A stretch of 64,000 nt of DNA from Ulvibacterium marinum (lineage in GTDB: Bacteria > Bacteroidota > Bacteroidia > Flavobacteriales > Flavobacteriaceae), in assembly GCF_003626755.1 (NCBI RefSeq), contig NZ_RBCJ01000003.1, forward strand, positions 563,859-627,858. Reading direction: 5' to 3'. A program made the translations under genes and the position numbers. Below, in pieces: positions 61,346-64,000 of this stretch. The notes beneath the pieces were generated by a model. That model did not search any database. It saw only the letters and a program-made list of their open reading frames with translations, and had not been told where the DNA came from. Every line of letters starts with the position of its first letter. Within the stretch, counting starts at the first letter, position 1.

Positions 61346-62326
61346 ATGGAATACGCAAAAAGTATACTCGATACTATAGGCAATACCCCTTTGGTAAAGA
61401 TCAATAGACTCACCGCCGAACTACCTTGTCTGGTATTGGCCAAGTACGAAACTTTTAATCCCGGGAATTCCGTTAAAGATAGGATGGCCCTTAAAATGAT
61501 AGAAGATGCGGAATCTAACGGACTCCTGAAACCGGGGGGTACAATTGTTGAAGGCACATCCGGCAATACCGGAATGGGGTTAGCTTTGGCCGCAACCGTT
61601 AAGGGATATAAGCTTATATGTGTTACTACGGACAAGCAGTCCAAGGAAAAAGTGGATATACTAAAGGCTATGGGAAGTGAAGTGCATGTCTGCCCTACGG
61701 ATGTAGAACCGGACGACCCTAAAAGCTATTATTCAACAGCTAGAAGATTGGCCCAGGAAATTCCTAATGCCTGGTACGTAAACCAATATGATAATCCATC
61801 CAATAGCAAGGCGCATTTTGAAAGTACCGGTCCGGAGATTTGGGAACAGACCCAAGGAACGGTTACTCATTTTGTGGTGGGCGTAGGGACGGGAGGAACC
61901 ATTTCCGGGGTGGGTAGATATCTAAAATCCAAAAATCCCAATATCAAGGTCTGGGGCGTGGATACCTACGGTTCTGTTTTTAAAAAATATCATGAAACCG
62001 GTATTTTCGATAAAAATGAAATCTATCCGTATATCACTGAAGGTATCGGCGAGGATATCTTACCTAAAAATGTGGATTTCAATATTATTGACGGTTTTAC
62101 CAAGGTAACCGATAAGGATGCCGCCGTATATACACAACGCTTGGCCCGTGAAGAGGGTATGTTTCTAGGTAACTCGGCAGGCGCGGCCATTAAGGGCGTC
62201 CTTCAGCTTAAGGAACATTTTAGGAAGGACGATGTGGTAGTAGTTCTTTTCCATGACCACGGAAGTCGATATGTAGCCAAAATGTTCAATGACGAATGGA
62301 TGCGCAAGCAGGGGTTTCTGGATTAG
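61346..62326 (+). CDS. cysM: PLP-dependent cysteine synthase (CysM/CysK/CBS-like)
   Basis: A 326-residue fold-type II PLP enzyme. Lys44 in PGNSVKDRMALKM is the Schiff-base lysine, EGTSGNTGMGLALAA binds the substrate, GVGTGGTISGVGRYL binds the PLP phosphate, and FLGNSAGAAIKGVLQ is close to the C-terminus. It should make cysteine from O-acetylserine and sulfide or a related sulfur donor; without a CBS domain it could also be a cystathionine beta-synthase core. Precise specificity is not readable, so the symbol is provisional. Confidence 0.9.
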   Translation: MEYAKSILDTIGNTPLVKINRLTAELPCLVLAKYETFNPGNSVKDRMALKMIEDAESNGLLKPGGTIVEGTSGNTGMGLALAATVKGYKLICVTTDKQSKEKVDILKAMGSEVHVCPTDVEPDDPKSYYSTARRLAQEIPNAWYVNQYDNPSNSKAHFESTGPEIWEQTQGTVTHFVVGVGTGGTISGVGRYLKSKNPNIKVWGVDTYGSVFKKYHETGIFDKNEIYPYITEGIGEDILPKNVDFNIIDGFTKVTDKDAAVYTQRLAREEGMFLGNSAGAAIKGVLQLKEHFRKDDVVVVLFHDHGSRYVAKMFNDEWMRKQGFLD

Positions 62327-62356
62327 TTTTGGTATCTTGAGTAACAAACCCATTGT

Positions 62357-63655
62357 ATGAAAATTAGAGATTATTTCCCCATATTGGTACTGGGATTTTT
62401 GAGTCTTGCCCTGCAATCCCAAAAGCTCAAAAGACCTGAAAGAAAGATTGTTGCCTCCGTAGAAAGCAACAATTCTGCTGCTATCGATTTTTTGGAAAAA
62501 GTGGTCAACATCAATAGTGGCACCCTAAACTTGGAAGGCGTACAAAAGGTAGGCGAGGTTTTTCAAAATGAATTTGATGCCCTGGGCTTTAAGACCACTT
62601 GGATTTCCATGCCGGACGAGATGAACCGTGCCGGACACTTATTCGCGGAAACTTCGGGAAACAAGGGCAAAAAATTACTTTTAATAGGTCATCTGGATAC
62701 GGTTTTCGAGGAGGATAGTCCCTTTCAGCTGTTCAAAATGGTCAACGATAGCATTGCCCATGCACCGGGCGGTAACGATATGAAGGGAGGAAACATAATT
62801 GTTCTTTATGCCCTTAAGGCTTTACAGGAGAATGGGTTGTTGAACGATGCCCAGATAATTGTGGCGTTTACCGGTGATGAGGAAAGTACGGGAAAACCTT
62901 TGGAAATCAGTCGAAAGGATTTGATCGAGGCCGCAAAGCGCAGTGATATCGCCTTGGGATTTGAAACTTCTACGGGATTCAACTTCGCTACCGTGGCCCG
63001 TAGGGGAGCTTCGGGCTGGGAGTTGAAGGCTACAGGCAAAAGGGCCCATTCCTCTGGTGTTTTTAGTGAAAGGACCGGGGCGGGAGCCATTTTTGAAATG
63101 TCCCGTATCCTAAACGGATTTTATAAAGAAGTGAAAGGGGAACAGTACCTTACCTTTAATCCAGGCGTGCTATTGGGCGGCACCTTTATAGATTACGATA
63201 TAAAAACTGGAAAAGGTGAGGCATTTGGCAAAACCAATGTGGTTCCTCAAACCGCATTGGTAAGAGGTGGGCTCCGATTTATGTCCGAGGAACAAAAGGA
63301 AAGAGCACGGAATAAAATGCGTGAAATCGTGGCGGACCACCTACCAAAAACTGCGGCGGAAATTAGTTTTACCGATAGCTATCCGGCCATGGAACCTACC
63401 GAAGGGAACCAAAAACTGTTGCAGCAATTGAACCAAGTTAGCTTGGATTTGGGTCAAGGTGAAGTTTTGGCTTATGATCCCGGTAAACGTGGTGCAGCCG
63501 ATACCTCTTTTGTAGCCGAATATGTGGATTGTTTGGATGGATTGGGTACCATGGGTTCCGGAGCACATACGCCCGAAGAAACGGTAAACCTTAACACGAT
63601 CGAGGCCTTGACCAAGCGTACCGCGATTTTAATTCATAGGCTAATAAACCAGTGA
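62357..63655 (+). CDS. M20-family metallopeptidase, exported
   Basis: A 432-residue peptidase with an N-terminal signal (ILVLGFLSLALQSQ). Metal and catalytic motifs: LLLIGHLDTVFE (His-x-Asp), HAPGGNDMKGGNI (Asp), FTGDEESTGK (Glu-Glu), GFETSTG and GSGAHTPEETVN (His). Lid domain at about 215-330 with ATGKRAHSSGVF. Resembles glutamate carboxypeptidase-type M20A members. It likely trims peptides in the periplasm. The mutarotase-like gene follows after 2 bases. Confidence 0.92.
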   Translation: MKIRDYFPILVLGFLSLALQSQKLKRPERKIVASVESNNSAAIDFLEKVVNINSGTLNLEGVQKVGEVFQNEFDALGFKTTWISMPDEMNRAGHLFAETSGNKGKKLLLIGHLDTVFEEDSPFQLFKMVNDSIAHAPGGNDMKGGNIIVLYALKALQENGLLNDAQIIVAFTGDEESTGKPLEISRKDLIEAAKRSDIALGFETSTGFNFATVARRGASGWELKATGKRAHSSGVFSERTGAGAIFEMSRILNGFYKEVKGEQYLTFNPGVLLGGTFIDYDIKTGKGEAFGKTNVVPQTALVRGGLRFMSEEQKERARNKMREIVADHLPKTAAEISFTDSYPAMEPTEGNQKLLQQLNQVSLDLGQGEVLAYDPGKRGAADTSFVAEYVDCLDGLGTMGSGAHTPEETVNLNTIEALTKRTAILIHRLINQ

Positions 63656-63657
63656 CC

Positions 63658-64000
63658 ATGATTCAGTTACAATTCGAAAATCAAAGGGTCAAAATCGATG
63701 CTGGGGAACTTGTGGGCTATCAGGTAGATGGACATGAATTCATTCATCAAAAAGGAAGTCCCGGTTGGCGCAGTTCAGATACCGAAATGTTCCCGATAAT
63801 CGGGCCAACGGCTGAAGCCGATTTTAAGGTAACCACACCTCTGGGAGAAGCCGTCCAAGACCAACACGGATTGCTTCGGGAAATGGAATATAGACTTCGT
63901 TCCCAATCCGATACCAAAGCGATGTTCCAAAAAGAATACATTGCGGGTACAACCATCAAGAATTCAAAATACCCGAAAAAATCTACTGAAGCGGAGTTGT
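63658..64000 (+). CDS. Aldose 1-epimerase-like protein, 3' end cut by window edge
   Basis: From the ATG at 63658 the frame stays open to the window edge (over 110 codons). SDTEMFPIIGPTAEADFKV and QDQHGLLREMEYRL, with the conserved HG pair, are the N-terminus of galactose-mutarotase-like proteins. Only the first third is visible, so specificity is unknown. It begins 2 bases after the M20 gene and is likely translated from the same mRNA. Confidence 0.82.
   Translation, partial: MIQLQFENQRVKIDAGELVGYQVDGHEFIHQKGSPGWRSSDTEMFPIIGPTAEADFKVTTPLGEAVQDQHGLLREMEYRLRSQSDTKAMFQKEYIAGTTIKNSKYPKKSTEAEL

Overview
The window is a stretch of a Bacteroidota chromosome, most likely a marine Flavobacteriaceae (Maribacter/Zobellia/Arenibacter/Muricauda neighbourhood; an inference from gene content, not a measured assignment). 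Evidence: -7 boxes of the TAnnTTTG type with -33 TTTG, almost no Shine-Dalgarno sequences, many lipoproteins and short hydrophobic signal peptides, an ECF sigma/FecR/TonB-receptor triad, a tricorn-like S41 protease, DUF1593 and DUF5060 proteins, NamZ (DUF1343), and sulfatases with a CSASR site. I see no rRNA, tRNA, CRISPR array, prophage or insertion sequence. The window cuts one gene at each end.

Layout. 1-2.6 kb: ArsR/AHSA1 pair with a clear promoter/operator, and an M1-type metallopeptidase. 3-11.2 kb: a porin and a small DMT transporter, then a minus-strand operon (pirin, isochorismatase-like hydrolase, amidohydrolase, YceI) that starts at a good sigma-54 promoter and faces a divergent PAS/AAA+ sigma-54 activator; it ends in a terminator. 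11.4-16.7 kb: BCCT transporter, NAD(P)-binding epimerase-like protein, a hypothetical protein, then argS. 16.7-22 kb: MacB/FtsX-like permease and a large DUF2339 membrane protein. 22.4-29 kb: TonB receptor, FecR, ECF sigma factor, and two divergent acidic lipoproteins built from repeated domains. 29-32.2 kb: ffh, a four-helix-bundle gene, folD, and a 48-residue lipoprotein gene.

32.4-44.1 kb: the most unusual block, ten co-oriented genes, almost all exported: two DUF1593 nucleoside-hydrolase-like proteins, two alpha/beta esterases, a DUF5060 glycosidase, a sulfatase, a Tat-exported metallophosphoesterase and an exported ADP-ribosylglycohydrolase-family protein, with two small membrane proteins. 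There is no SusC/SusD pair. It looks like an extracellular degradation locus whose substrate I cannot name.

44.3-64 kb: mostly housekeeping and single-function genes (alcohol dehydrogenase, VOC, hydrolase with divergent HxlR regulator, HerA-like ATPase, QueE, snapalysin-type metalloprotease, methyltransferase, YkgJ, tricorn-like protease), a membrane-anchored PhoB-type regulator facing YceI and a WD40 gene broken by a Trp-to-TGA nonsense codon, then NamZ and an FtsX permease whose start codons lie three bases apart, cysM-like synthase, M20 peptidase and a partial mutarotase-like gene.
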